Origin: Altererythrobacter sp. H2
Lineage (GTDB): Bacteria; Pseudomonadota; Alphaproteobacteria; Sphingomonadales; Sphingomonadaceae
Assembly (NCBI RefSeq): GCF_035319885.1
Contig: NZ_CP141285.1
Span: forward strand, 3,170,001 to 3,234,000
DNA: 64,000 nt
Direction of reading: 5' to 3'
Under the pieces are notes generated by a model, which searched no databases, was not told the origin of the DNA, and was given only the letters and a program-made list of their open reading frames with translations. The position numbers and the translations under genes are program-made. Positions 26,405-37,105 of the stretch are shown piece by piece. Position 1 is the stretch's first letter, and each line of letters opens with the position of its first letter.

Positions 26405-27064
26405 TTACTCGGCCGCAGGCGCCTCTTCGGCAGCCGGGGCCACTTCGGCAGCGACGGCATCAGCGCCTTCGGCTGGCGTGCCTTCGGCCGGCGCCTCGCC
26501 CTCGAGTGCCGGCTCGGCGGCCGCTGCTGCGGGAGCGGGCAGCGGCAGGTTGGAGCCAAGGCTGTTGAGGTAAAGGATGATGCTGGCGCGGGCGTTGTCG
26601 TCCTTCAGGCCGGCAAAGCCCATCGTGGTGCCGGCAGCAAACTGCTTGGGGGCCAGCAGCCAGGAATTCATCGCTTCCCAGGTCCAGTTGCCGCCCTTGC
26701 CGGAAAGATCGGCGCTGTAGTTGAAGCCGGCCGCGTGCTTGCCGATCGGCAGGCCCATCACGCCGTAGAGATTCGGGCCGGTGCCATTGGCCCCGCCCTG
26801 ATTGAAGGTGTGGCAATTGCCGCAACGCGCCGCAGCCTGCTGCTCGCCCAGGGCAACATCGGCGCTGGCGAGGATCGTGCCGAGATCGACCACGGCCTCG
26901 CCCGCATCGGCGCCGCCGTCAACATCCTCGATCGGGTAACCGCCAGCTTCCACCGAGTGCGGATTGCCCGCTTCGAAGTACATCCCGCTGGCAATCGAGG
27001 CACCAAGCCCCACGATCCCGGCAAAAAGGGCCCAGCCGGCGGCGGTGTTGAAGCGGTCGTCCAT
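26405..27064 (-). CDS. Membrane-anchored mono-haem cytochrome c
   Basis: 219 aa. Start chosen at MDDRFNTAAGWAL, giving an N-terminal uncleaved membrane helix (about 8-28) rather than the longer frame with no hydrophobic start. One haem motif CGNCH (about residue 82) with the distal methionine in TTMGFAGL (about 147). The C-terminal 50 residues are an Ala/Glu/Pro-rich tail. This is the cytochrome c2-like membrane carrier (CycM type) linking the bc1 complex to oxidases. It is transcribed divergently from pheA, a familiar arrangement. Confidence 0.9.
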   Translation of the reverse strand: MDDRFNTAAGWALFAGIVGLGASIASGMYFEAGNPHSVEAGGYPIEDVDGGADAGEAVVDLGTILASADVALGEQQAAARCGNCHTFNQGGANGTGPNLYGVMGLPIGKHAAGFNYSADLSGKGGNWTWEAMNSWLLAPKQFAAGTTMGFAGLKDDNARASIILYLNSLGSNLPLPAPAAAAAEPALEGEAPAEGTPAEGADAVAAEVAPAAEEAPAAE

Positions 27065-27245
27065 GCGTCGAAATCCGGATATAGCTAGCGGTTGATTTTC
27101 GCGCGTCGCTTTAGGGGGGCAAGGGCGCGGGTGCAATAGCCGCAATTGCATCGCGCGTTGACAGCAATGCACCATTGCCGCGCGCGCGGCAGACGGTTAG
27201 GCGCTCTGACCAGTTAGGCGCTCTGGCCAGATAGACATCGACTGG

Positions 27246-28157
27246 ATGACAATGAGCTTTCCCGGACCCGCGCTCGCCATGGTCGAACGGATGCAGGCCG
27301 CCGCCGCCGCCGACCCTGCGCGCGCCATTGCCTTCCAGGGCTCGCCCGGTGCCAATTCGCACCGAGCCGCGACCGAGGCCGCGCCCGATTACCTGCCCCT
27401 GCCCTGCTTCAGCTTCGAAGACGCGCTGGAAGCGGTCAAGGATGGCCGGGCCAGCTGCGCCATCATCCCGATCGAGAACAGCCAGCATGGCCGGGTGGCC
27501 GACATCCATTTCCTCCTCCCCGAAAGCGGCCTGTCAATCGTGGGCGAGCATTTCATGCCAATCAGCCATGCGCTGATGGCCCTGCCCCATCCGGACGGCA
27601 GCTTCGGGCCGTTCTCGGCTGCCTACAGCCACCCGCAGGCGCTGGGCCAGTCACGCCATTTCCTGCGCGAGCGGGGCATCGTCCCGCTCAGCCATGCCGA
27701 CACCGCCGGGGCCGCCGCCTATGTCGCCGAGCGGGGCGATCCGGGCGTAGCAGCCATCGCCCCGCCCCTCGCCGCCGACCTCTATGGCCTGACAATCGTC
27801 GAGGACCGGGTGGAGGATGCGGCCGACAACATGACCCGCTTCGTCATCCTCGCGCGCGAACCACGCGAGCCCGCCTCACTCGGCAGCGAAGCGGCGATGA
27901 CCACCTTCGTGTTCGAAGTGAAGAACATCCCGGCCGCGCTCTACAAGGCGCTGGGCGGGTTCGCGACCAACGGGGTCAACATGACCAAGCTGGAAAGCTA
28001 TCAGAAGGGTGCCAGCTTCTCGGCCACCATGTTCTACGCCGATATCGTCGGCAGTCCGGGCGATCCGGCGATTGACCGGGCGCTGGAAGAGCTGGCCTTC
28101 CATTGCAAGGAACTGCGGGTGCTCGGCACCTACCGCCAGGCCCGCCAGCGGGGATAG
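27246..28157 (+). CDS. pheA: Prephenate dehydratase
   Basis: 303 aa, the phenylalanine-branch enzyme converting prephenate to phenylpyruvate. Catalytic part about 27-205 with FQGSPGANSH, IPIENSQHGRV and the essential NMTRF (TRF) motif; regulatory ACT domain about 215-295 with the ESYQ motif (KLESYQKG), so feedback by phenylalanine is expected. There is no chorismate mutase domain. Start uncertain among ATGs at the front; no strong ribosome site. Confidence 0.95.
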   Translation: MTMSFPGPALAMVERMQAAAAADPARAIAFQGSPGANSHRAATEAAPDYLPLPCFSFEDALEAVKDGRASCAIIPIENSQHGRVADIHFLLPESGLSIVGEHFMPISHALMALPHPDGSFGPFSAAYSHPQALGQSRHFLRERGIVPLSHADTAGAAAYVAERGDPGVAAIAPPLAADLYGLTIVEDRVEDAADNMTRFVILAREPREPASLGSEAAMTTFVFEVKNIPAALYKALGGFATNGVNMTKLESYQKGASFSATMFYADIVGSPGDPAIDRALEELAFHCKELRVLGTYRQARQRG

Positions 28158-28185
28158 ACCAGCGCGGCTGGAAAAGTCCTGCCGC

Positions 28186-28887
28186 TTGCGCCAGTTGGCG
28201 CGCTCTGTCACCAGTGCAGTCGTGACGAGGGGCGCAGCGCAACCGGCGGTCGAAACCGCAGAGGCACCGGCGGAAGGCTGGAGCGCGATCCGCGCCGACG
28301 ATTCGATCCAGTTCGCCCCGGTCGAAATGCCGCAGCAGCCCGCGCCGCAAACGCCGGACTGGCTGGACACACTGTTCCGCTGGCTGGGCGACTTGCTGGC
28401 GCCGCTGGGGCAAATGCTCGGCCTGTCGTGGCCGACGCTCAAATGGATCCTGATCGGGCTGGCGGTGGCAGGGGTTCTGCTGCTGCTCTGGCGCCTGCTT
28501 GCCCCGGTGCTGCAACGTCCCGCGCGAGCAGCGGGGGATGACGAGGCCTGGACGCCCAGCCGCAGCGATGCATTGGCACTGCTCGAAGAAGCGGACCGGC
28601 TGGCGGCGGAAGGCCAGTTTGACGAGGCCACCCACCTGCTGCTGCGCCGCAGCGTGGGGCAGATTGCCGCCGCCCGCCCGGACTGGGTCGAGCCGTCCAG
28701 CACGGCGCGCGAACTGGCCGCCCTGCCCGCCCTGCCCGATGCCGCACGCGCTGCCTTCCGGGTGATTGCGGAACGGGTCGAGCGCAGCCTGTTCGCGCTG
28801 CGCCACCTGAGGCGGGAAGACTGGGAAACGGCGCGCGCCGCCTATGCCGAATTTGCGCTGCAGAGACTGCCGGGGCGCGGCCAATGA
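28186..28887 (+). CDS. DUF4129-domain membrane protein
   Basis: About 233 aa from a TTG with GGAAAAG ahead (a GTG 36 nt later is the alternative). One membrane helix at about residues 85-107 (ILIGLAVAGVLLLLWRLL), then a cytoplasmic DUF4129-like domain (EEADRLAAEGQFDEATHLLLRRSV, ending near LRREDWETARAAYAEFAL). DUF4129 proteins accompany MoxR/DUF58 operons. It is the first gene of the seven-gene operon; the next gene overlaps it by 4 bp. Confidence 0.75.
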   Translation: MRQLARSVTSAVVTRGAAQPAVETAEAPAEGWSAIRADDSIQFAPVEMPQQPAPQTPDWLDTLFRWLGDLLAPLGQMLGLSWPTLKWILIGLAVAGVLLLLWRLLAPVLQRPARAAGDDEAWTPSRSDALALLEEADRLAAEGQFDEATHLLLRRSVGQIAAARPDWVEPSSTARELAALPALPDAARAAFRVIAERVERSLFALRHLRREDWETARAAYAEFALQRLPGRGQ

Positions 28888-30169
28888 ACGCCGCGAACGC
28901 CCGCACCTTCGATCCGAAAGTCGTGCTCGGGATGGTGCTGTTCGGCGCGCTCGCCTTTCTCGCCATGCTCTGGTTCATTGGCGCGGGCGAGACCGGTCGC
29001 GGCGACAACAATGGCGGCGGCCATGCTGCGGCCCGTGGCCTGAACGGCTTTGCAGCGCTGGCGGGGCTGGTGGAGGATGAAGGCATCACCGTCACGCTGG
29101 GCCGCAACACCGGCAAGCATGAAACGGCCGACCTGCTGGTCCTGACGCCGCCGCACGCGCTCGATCCGGAAGACTTGCGGGCGATCCTTGATGCCCGGCG
29201 ATACGCCGGGCCGACCATGGTCGTGCTGCCCAAGTGGTACGCATCGGAGGTTCCGCCCGAGGCCAATGCGGATGCCGAGCCGGGCTGGGTGGTCCTGGCC
29301 GGAGCGAGCGAACCGACGTGGCTGGCCGAGCTTGGCGATCCCTACCCGAAGGTGGCGGAAGTCGGGGAGATCAGCGGCAGCGGCCCCCACTGGAGGGGCC
29401 TGGGCTATTCAGGCCGCCTGCCGGACCCGGGGTCGGTGCAGTCATTGGGCAGCGGCGCGCTGGTGCCGCTGGTGCTGGATCGCAATGGCCGCATCCTGGC
29501 CGGATACCTGGCCGATGACGGCTATTACCCCGTGCTCGACCAGGCTGCCGGGCGGAGCCCGCCCGATACCGAATCGCTCGACGAAGAGAAATGGGGGGTG
29601 ATCGTGGTGGCCGAACCCGATCTCCTGAACAACTGGGGCATGGCTGACCGGACCCGTGCCAATCTCGCGCGCGACCTTGTCTGGCTGGCGATGGAGGGGG
29701 AGGAACTGGGCGTCACCTTTGACCTGACGCTCAATGGCATCGGCCAGACCCGCAACCTGCTGACCCTGGCCTTTACCCCGCCCTTCCTGGCCGCCACACT
29801 GTGCCTGCTGCTGGCCATGCTGGTGGTCGGCTGGCGCGCCTTCCGGCGGTTCGGCCCCCCGATCGCAGAGGACCGTGCGATTGCATTCGGCAAGGCGCGG
29901 CTGGTTGCCAACAGCGCCGGGTTCATCCAGCGGGCCGGCCGGGTCCATCTGCTTGGCCCGCCCTTCGCCGCGCTGGTGGCGGCACGGATCGCGCGCCTGC
30001 TGCGGCTGCGCCAGGCCGACGAGCGGAGCATCGACGAGGCCCTCGAGCGCCGCCAGCGGGGCGGCCCTACGTTCAGCGCCAGCGCCGACCGGCTGCGGGC
30101 CGCCCGATCCCGGCACGAACTCCTGCGCGCGGCGCGCGCCCTGAAAGACATCGAAAGGAACCTCACCCC

Positions 30170-30173
<4 letters not shown>
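28884..30173 (+). CDS. DUF4350-type membrane protein
   Basis: 429 aa. N-terminal membrane helix (about 13-34), a periplasmic GATase-like region (about 45-285; [18 protein letters not shown]) typical of DUF4350, then a second membrane helix (about 300-322) and a basic cytoplasmic tail. Overlaps both the DUF4129 gene (4 bp) and moxR (ATGA). It belongs to the MoxR-DUF58 module; the biochemical role is unknown. Confidence 0.75.
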
Positions 30174-31132
<959 letters not shown>

Positions 31133-31153
31133 CACGCTGGTGAGGATGCAGGC

Positions 31154-32482
31154 TTGACCTTTCCCGTCGTCCCCACTGGCCGGGCCGCATGGCTGGTCGC
31201 GCTGGCCGCGCCGGTGGCGCTGGTCATTGCGGCGGCGGTGCCGGGGGCATGGATCGTGGCCCCGGCAGCGGGCGCGGCCCTGCTGGTGCTGGTGCTGCTT
31301 GATGGCCTGCTGGCAGGACGGCTTGACGATTGGCAGTTGATCGCACCCGCCGATGCGGAAGTGGGCGAGCCGGTGACGATCCGCATCCTGACCGGGATTG
31401 CCGCACGCGCCGGCACCAGCCCGGTCGAGGCCGCGCTGGCCTGCGACCCGCGCCTGGCCGAGGGCGGGGCGTTGTCCTTCACCCTGAGCCCGGATGACGC
31501 CGGCACCGCCTGGCAGGGCGAGGTCGCAACCCGGCCCAGGCGGCGCGGCACTGGGGCGATCTCAGGCCTGTGGCTGCGCTGGAGCGGGCCGCTGGGGCTG
31601 GGTGCGCGGCAGGTCAGCCTGGGCGTAGACCACAGCGTGCGGATCTGGCCCGATCTTGCTCCGGTCCGCAGCCCGGAGCTGCAGTTTTTCCTGCGCGATG
31701 CCCAGTTCGGCCTGATCGCCCGCCGCATCCGCGGGGAAGGCACCCAGTTCGAAGCGCTGGCCGAATACGAAGCCGGGATGGACCGGCGCCGGATCGACTG
31801 GAAGGCCAGCGCGCGCCACACCCGGCTCTATGCCCGCGAAAACGAGAGCGAGCGCAACAACCAGATCGTGTTCGCGTTCGACTGCGGGCAGGCGATGTGC
31901 GAGCCGGTGGACGGTCTGCCCCGGATTGACCGGGCGGTTACCGCCGCGCTGACCGCCGCCTATGTCGCACTCAAGGGCGGTGACCGGGTGGCCCTGTTCG
32001 GATTTGCCCGCAAACCCGAAGTGATGACGCCGTTCGTGGCCGATGCACGCGCATTCCACCAGCTCCAGTCCGCCGCGGCCGGGCTCGACTATCATGCCGA
32101 GGAAGCCAATTTCGTGCTCGCCCTCGCCACTCTGGCAGCCCGCTTGCAGCGCCGCTCGCTGGTGGTGCTGTTTTCCGATTTTACCGACCCGACCGGGGCG
32201 GAGCTGATGATCGAGAGCGTCGGGCGGCTGGTGGAGCGGCACCTGGTGCTGGTGGTGACGATGGAAGACACCGAGCTGGCCCAGCTCCAGTCGGCCGAGC
32301 CCGAGACGGTGGGTGATATCGCCATAGCTGTCACTGCCGACACGCTGGCCCGCCAGCGCGCGCTGGTGCTGCAGCGGCTGCGCGCACTCGGGGTCGATGT
32401 GCTCGAAGCGCCATACCAGCAGATCGGCTACCGGCTGATCGACCGTTACCTCGAAATCAAGCGCAAGGGGGCGATCGGATGA
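31154..32482 (+). CDS. DUF58-domain protein (MoxR partner)
   Basis: 442 aa from TTG with GAGG upstream. Two membrane helices near the N-terminus (about 12-50), beta-rich region, then the DUF58 core (REGTQFEALAEYEAGMDRRRIDWKASARHTRLYARE is the family hallmark; here around 195-235) and a VWA-like C-terminal part (about 240-430). It works with MoxR in an unresolved envelope process. The end overlaps the SpoIIM-like gene start by 4 bp. Confidence 0.88.
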   Translation: MTFPVVPTGRAAWLVALAAPVALVIAAAVPGAWIVAPAAGAALLVLVLLDGLLAGRLDDWQLIAPADAEVGEPVTIRILTGIAARAGTSPVEAALACDPRLAEGGALSFTLSPDDAGTAWQGEVATRPRRRGTGAISGLWLRWSGPLGLGARQVSLGVDHSVRIWPDLAPVRSPELQFFLRDAQFGLIARRIRGEGTQFEALAEYEAGMDRRRIDWKASARHTRLYARENESERNNQIVFAFDCGQAMCEPVDGLPRIDRAVTAALTAAYVALKGGDRVALFGFARKPEVMTPFVADARAFHQLQSAAAGLDYHAEEANFVLALATLAARLQRRSLVVLFSDFTDPTGAELMIESVGRLVERHLVLVVTMEDTELAQLQSAEPETVGDIAIAVTADTLARQRALVLQRLRALGVDVLEAPYQQIGYRLIDRYLEIKRKGAIG

Positions 32483-33561
32483 AGACGCCCGTGCTCGGAT
32501 CGCTGCTCGGCCGCAAGGAACTGGCCGCCGCGCCGCCCGATGTCGCGGCGGCGGCCCTGCGGTCCGACCGCTTCCGGCTGGAGCGCGAGCAGGACTGGGC
32601 GCGGCTCGAAGCCATGCTGACCCGGATCGAGAAGGGGCGCCTGCGCGGCCTGTCGGACGAAGACGTGCTGGCCCTGCCCACGCTCTATCGCACCGCCGCC
32701 TCCAGCCTCGCCGTAGCGCGCGAGACCTCGCTCGACGCGGCGACGCTCGCCTATCTGGAGGCGCTGGTCCAGCGCGCGTGGTTCCAGGTCTATGGCCCGC
32801 GCGAAGGCGTGACCGCCTGGCTACGCCGGTTCCTGGGCGGCGACCTGAGCAAGGCGGTGCGCGAAATCTGGCTCGACAGCTGCATCGCGCTGTTCGTGAT
32901 GGTGATGGGAACGGTGGCTGGGTGGCTGCTCGTGGCGCGCGATCAGGAATGGTATTTCTCGCTGGTGCCGACCCAGTTTGCCGACACCCGCGTGCCCGGT
33001 GCCAGCCGCGAGGTGCTGCTCGAAACGCTCAAGGTGGAGGACAGCACCGGCGGGCTGACCGCGTTTGCCGCGCAGCTGTTCCAGAACAACGCGGGCGTTT
33101 CGATCCTCGCCTTCGCGCTTGGCTTTGCCTTCGGGGTGCCGACCCTGCTGCTGCTGGTCCACAACATGGCGGTGCTGGGGGCGATGCTGTGGCTCTATCA
33201 CGATGCCGGGCTGCTGCTGCCGTTCCTCGCCTGGCTGGGCGTGCATGGCACGACCGAGCTGTTCGCCATCCTGCTGGCCGGGGCAGCGGGCCTGCACATC
33301 GGGCGCAGGATGGCCTTTCCGGGCCGGCGCAGCGTCATGGCAGCAGCAGCCGAGGCAGGCCGGCGCGGGGCGCAGGTCATGGTCGGCGTGGTGCTGATGC
33401 TGGTGTTCGCCGCCCTGCTCGAAGCCTTTCCGCGCCAGCTGGCCGGAACCGAGACCCGCGCCATCGTGGGCCTGTTCATGCTGGTGTTCTGGCTGGTCTA
33501 TTTCTACGCCTTCCACGGCCGCGACCGTCAGGCCATCCGCGCCCAGGGCACCGCGCCATGA
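32479..33561 (+). CDS. Stage II sporulation protein M-like membrane protein
   Basis: 360 aa with a soluble N-terminal third and six or so membrane helices from about residue 130 on. The SpoIIM-type pattern is seen in NNAGVSILAFALGFAFGVPTLLLLVHNM and LPFLAWLGVHGTTELFAILLAGAAGL. Non-sporulating bacteria carry this family in MoxR/DUF58/RDD operons. Overlaps its neighbours by 4 bp on both sides. Confidence 0.85.
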   Translation: MKTPVLGSLLGRKELAAAPPDVAAAALRSDRFRLEREQDWARLEAMLTRIEKGRLRGLSDEDVLALPTLYRTAASSLAVARETSLDAATLAYLEALVQRAWFQVYGPREGVTAWLRRFLGGDLSKAVREIWLDSCIALFVMVMGTVAGWLLVARDQEWYFSLVPTQFADTRVPGASREVLLETLKVEDSTGGLTAFAAQLFQNNAGVSILAFALGFAFGVPTLLLLVHNMAVLGAMLWLYHDAGLLLPFLAWLGVHGTTELFAILLAGAAGLHIGRRMAFPGRRSVMAAAAEAGRRGAQVMVGVVLMLVFAALLEAFPRQLAGTETRAIVGLFMLVFWLVYFYAFHGRDRQAIRAQGTAP

Positions 33562-34460
33562 GCGCCGCTTACGTCGACAAGCGCCAGCGTGAGCTGGTCA
33601 CCCCTGAAGGGATCGCACTGCCGTTCCGGATCGCCAGCCGGGGGGCCCGGGCCGGGGCGCTGATCCTCGACATGGTGATCCTGTTCATGTCAGCATTGCT
33701 GGTGACCCTGCTGCTGATCTACCTCGCCAGCGGGCTGTTCAGCCTCGACGCTGAGATCGACCAGGCCGGCGCGGGCGAATTCCTGCTGGTGATCTGGACC
33801 CTGTTCTGGTTCTTCCTGTGGAACGGCTATTTCATCGTCATGGAACTGGGCCCGCGCGGCGCAACCTTCGGCAAGCGCGCGGTCGGCATCCGGGTCGCCG
33901 CGCGTGACGGCGGACGGCTGACTGCCGAAGCCGTGCTGGCGCGCAACCTGCTGCGCGATATCGAACTGTTCCTGCCGCTGGTGCTGCTGATGGTCGCGCC
34001 GAGCGGCGACGCGGGCAACGCCGGGATGGCGGCAACGCTGTGGTTCCTCGTCTTCATGCTGTTCCCCTTCTTCAACCGCGACGCGTTGCGCGCTGGCGAT
34101 CTAGTGGCGGGCACCTGGGTGGTCGATGCCCCGCGCACCCGGCTGGCCGATGCCCTGTCCACCCAGGGGGCCATGCGGGACCACGCCAGCGCCGTCACCG
34201 GCGCCGCCTACCGCTTCGGAGCCGAAGAGCTTTCGATCTACGGCGAGTACGAATTGCAGACGCTGGAGCGGGTCCTGCGCGAAGGCCGGCCGGAAGCCAT
34301 GGCGGCAGTGCATCAGGCAATCTGCCGCAAGATCGGCTGGGAACCGGGCGCAGGCGACGAGCGTGCCTTCCTCGAGGCGTTCTACGCCCAGTTGCGCGCC
34401 CGGCTGGAAGGCGGCATGCGGTTCGGCAAGCGCAAGAAGGACAAGCACGATGACCAATGA
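33558..34460 (+). CDS. RDD-family membrane protein
   Basis: 300 aa. The RDD domain spans about 20-190: RGARAGALILDMVIL, ATFGKRAVGIRV and RNLLRDIELFLPLVLL, with four membrane helices; the Arg-Asp pairs name the family. A soluble tail (about 190-300) follows. The start overlaps the SpoIIM-like stop (ATGA); a longer frame running upstream is that gene's shadow. Last 11 bp overlap the beta-lactamase gene. Confidence 0.87.
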   Translation: MSAAYVDKRQRELVTPEGIALPFRIASRGARAGALILDMVILFMSALLVTLLLIYLASGLFSLDAEIDQAGAGEFLLVIWTLFWFFLWNGYFIVMELGPRGATFGKRAVGIRVAARDGGRLTAEAVLARNLLRDIELFLPLVLLMVAPSGDAGNAGMAATLWFLVFMLFPFFNRDALRAGDLVAGTWVVDAPRTRLADALSTQGAMRDHASAVTGAAYRFGAEELSIYGEYELQTLERVLREGRPEAMAAVHQAICRKIGWEPGAGDERAFLEAFYAQLRARLEGGMRFGKRKKDKHDDQ

Positions 34461-35361
34461 CGAGGTCTTGCTCGGCCGGCGCCAGTTGCTGGCGGGTGCG
34501 GGGGCATTCAGCCTCGCCGCCTGCGTGCCGGTGTCGCCCACGATCGCCAACCGCTATGCCCTGCGCCTGCGGATCATCGAGGCAGGCGCGAACGGCGTGC
34601 TGGGGGCGAGCTTCCATGACACCGGCACCGGCGAGACGGTGAGCCACAATGGTTTTGCCCGGTTTCCCCATGCGTCTTCGTTCAAGCTCTCACTGGCGGC
34701 CATGGTGCTGGCCCGCGACCGGGCCGGGGTGATCGACGCTGACCGGCTGGTGCGCTGGACCCGGGCCGACCTGATGTCATACTCGCCCTTCACCACCGAG
34801 AGGCTGGAGCAAGGGGCGACCTTGCGCGAACTGGCGCGGGCGACCCAGACGACCAGCGACAATGCCGCTGCCAACGCCCTGCTGCGCGAACTGGGCGGGC
34901 CGGAAGCGCTGACCGCGTTCTGGCGCAGCCTGGGTGACGAGACCAGCCGCCTCGACCGGATCGAGCCCGAGCTCAACCTGGTCCCGCCCGGCGATCTGCG
35001 CGACACGACCACGCCCGATGCCATGGCCCGCACCGTGGCCGCGCTGCTCTATGGCCCGGTGCTCGACGCCCCGCGCAAGGCGGAGCTGCGCCAGTGGCTG
35101 ATCGAGACCCGCACTGGTCTGGACCGGGTCCGGGCAGGCCTGCCGCCGGAATGGCCCGCGGGCGACAAGACCGGCACCTCGCTCGCGCCGGGCATGGGCA
35201 GCGTCTATGTCGACGTCGGCTTCGTCGAACCGGCGGGCCGCGCACCGATTACCTTCGCGGTCTATTTCCGCGCGGCGCAGCAGCACCTGCGGATGGACCC
35301 GGCCGCGCTGGCGGCGATGGCGGAAACGGGCCGGGTGCTGGCGCAGTTCGCGCGGGGCTAG
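34450..35361 (+). CDS. Class A beta-lactamase family enzyme (Tat/lipoprotein signal)
   Basis: 303 aa. N-terminus has a twin-arginine stretch and a lipobox-like LAAC (about residues 10-25), so it is probably an exported lipoprotein. All class A motifs are present: SSFK (Ser76, Lys79), SDN (136-138), EPELN (Glu172/Asn176, the deacylation glutamate) and KTGT (240-243). The start overlaps the RDD gene by 11 bp, making it the last gene of the MoxR operon. The sequence predicts an active penicillin-hydrolysing fold; spectrum and expression are unknown. A chromosomal, core-like gene: GC and codon use match the neighbours. Confidence 0.87.
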   Translation: MTNDEVLLGRRQLLAGAGAFSLAACVPVSPTIANRYALRLRIIEAGANGVLGASFHDTGTGETVSHNGFARFPHASSFKLSLAAMVLARDRAGVIDADRLVRWTRADLMSYSPFTTERLEQGATLRELARATQTTSDNAAANALLRELGGPEALTAFWRSLGDETSRLDRIEPELNLVPPGDLRDTTTPDAMARTVAALLYGPVLDAPRKAELRQWLIETRTGLDRVRAGLPPEWPAGDKTGTSLAPGMGSVYVDVGFVEPAGRAPITFAVYFRAAQQHLRMDPAALAAMAETGRVLAQFARG

Positions 35362-35388
35362 AAGGTCCGGCGAATACCGGAACAAGGC

Positions 35389-36483
35389 TCAGTGATCGGG
35401 TGTGGCCGAAGGCTTGCCCTCACCGCCGAAGATCGCCACTTCGTTCACGCCGGCGCTGGTCGCCCGCCCGCGATACATCCCGCTGGTGTTGAAGCTGAAG
35501 ATCGCATAGCCTTCCGGCGTGACGAGGATCACCCCGCCGTCGCCGCCCAGTTGCTTCACATCGGCCATGACAGCATCGGCGAAGTACTGGGCTTCAACCG
35601 TCTTGACGACCGGATCGGTTTCCATCCCTGCCGCCAGGACATCCAGCACTTCCTGCCGGGCACGCAGCCGCGCGCAGATTTCGTGCGCCACGCCCACGCG
35701 GATGAAGTACTCGCCCCACCCCGTAGCCGAAACTGCGCAGCTGCGGTTGTCGGCATAAGTGCCAGCTCCAATGATCGGCGCATCGCCCACCCGGCCCCAG
35801 CGCTTGCCGGTCATCCCGCCGGTCGAGGTCGCCGCCGCAAGATTGCCTTGTCTGTCCAGCGCCACCGCACCGACCGTGCCGAACTTGTGATCGACATCGA
35901 GCGCGGAGAGCTGCTTCGCCTTCATCCGCTCCAGCGCCTCGCGCCGCGCCGGGGTGGCGAAGTATTCGGGCGGGGTCACGGCAAAGCCCTTCTCCACCGC
36001 GAAGGCCTCAGCGCCTGCACCCATCAGCATCACGTGCTCGCTCTGGGTGCGGACCGTGTCGGCGAGCAGGATCGGATTCTTCACCGTCTTCACCCCCGCC
36101 ACCGCGCCCGCACTCCGGTCGCGCCCGTCCATGATCGAGGCGTCGAGTTCGTTCGTCCCCTCCCAGGTAAACACCGCGCCCTTGCCGGCGTTGAACAGCG
36201 GCGAATCCTCCATGATGATGACCGCCGCCTTGACCGCATCGATCGCGCTGCCACCTTCAGCCAGCACCCTGGCCCCGGCATCGAGCGCGGCCTGCAGCGC
36301 AGCCTCGTATTCGGCCCGGCGTTCCGGCGTCATCGCCGTCTTGTCGAGCGTGCCCGCCCCGCCGTGGATGGCGAGCGACCACCTGGGCATTTCAGGGGCG
36401 GCCTCCTCGGCCATGGCCGGCGCAGCGAACAGGGCAAGGATGGTGGCGAGCAGCGTGCGGCCGGTATTCATGGTCTTGTTCAT
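35389..36483 (-). CDS. Isoaspartyl peptidase / L-asparaginase (Ntn hydrolase)
   Basis: 364 aa with a signal peptide (MNKTMNTGRTLLATILALFAAPAMA), so exported. The N-terminal alpha part starts IHGGAGTLDK and the autoproteolysis site is in KFGTVGAVALD, where Thr becomes the nucleophile after cleavage; the GGMTGKRWGRVGDAPIIGAGTYAD substrate loop follows. It removes beta-aspartyl residues or hydrolyses asparagine. Convergent with the beta-lactamase gene. Confidence 0.92.
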   Translation of the reverse strand: MNKTMNTGRTLLATILALFAAPAMAEEAAPEMPRWSLAIHGGAGTLDKTAMTPERRAEYEAALQAALDAGARVLAEGGSAIDAVKAAVIIMEDSPLFNAGKGAVFTWEGTNELDASIMDGRDRSAGAVAGVKTVKNPILLADTVRTQSEHVMLMGAGAEAFAVEKGFAVTPPEYFATPARREALERMKAKQLSALDVDHKFGTVGAVALDRQGNLAAATSTGGMTGKRWGRVGDAPIIGAGTYADNRSCAVSATGWGEYFIRVGVAHEICARLRARQEVLDVLAAGMETDPVVKTVEAQYFADAVMADVKQLGGDGGVILVTPEGYAIFSFNTSGMYRGRATSAGVNEVAIFGGEGKPSATPDH

Positions 36484-36561
36484 GGCCTTGGGCTAGCATG
36501 CCTGCCTGCCCATGCGAAGCGGGCTTGCGCATGGCGCGCACCGGTTTACGACTGCGTCCCG

Positions 36562-37083
36562 ATGAACCTGCGCCCTGTTACCTCCGCCGACGTTCCCGCG
36601 CTCGCCCTGCTCGGGCGGGAGAGCTTCGTCGCCGCCTTCGGCCACCTCTATTCCGAGGCGAACCTCCAGACCTTCCTCGACATGGTCTATTCCGACGAGG
36701 CCGTGCGGGGCGAGGTGGAAGGCGGCGAATGCATCCATCAGCTGGCCGATGACGGCACCCGCCTGCTGGGTTTCGTCAAGCTGCGCTACCCGAGCTGGTA
36801 TGCGGACGATTCGCCCACGGGCGTGCGCGATCCGATCGCGCTCGGCCAGCTCTACACCCAGCCTGATGTGACCGGGCAGGGCATCGGCGCCGCCCTGATG
36901 GACTGGGCCATTGCCGAGGCACGGGCGCGCGGTCATGATGCGATCCAGCTCTCGGTCTGGGCCGAGAACTTCGGCGGCCAGCGCTTCTACGAGCGTTACG
37001 GCTTTGCCAAAGTGGCCGAGATCGACTTCTGGGTCGGCGACCACCGCGATGACGAATTCCTCTACGAGCTGCGGCTCGGCTGA
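36562..37083 (+). CDS. GNAT-family N-acetyltransferase
   Basis: 173 aa. Start MNLRPVTSADVPALALLG is typical of the family; the acetyl-CoA loop is TGQGIGAALMDWAIAEA (motif A, about 114-130), then FYERYGFAKVAE (motif B). The longer upstream frame is a shadow of the divergent peptidase gene. Substrate unknown. Confidence 0.9.
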   Translation: MNLRPVTSADVPALALLGRESFVAAFGHLYSEANLQTFLDMVYSDEAVRGEVEGGECIHQLADDGTRLLGFVKLRYPSWYADDSPTGVRDPIALGQLYTQPDVTGQGIGAALMDWAIAEARARGHDAIQLSVWAENFGGQRFYERYGFAKVAEIDFWVGDHRDDEFLYELRLG

Positions 37084-37105
37084 GGTCACCCAAGGGAGAG
37101 AATGC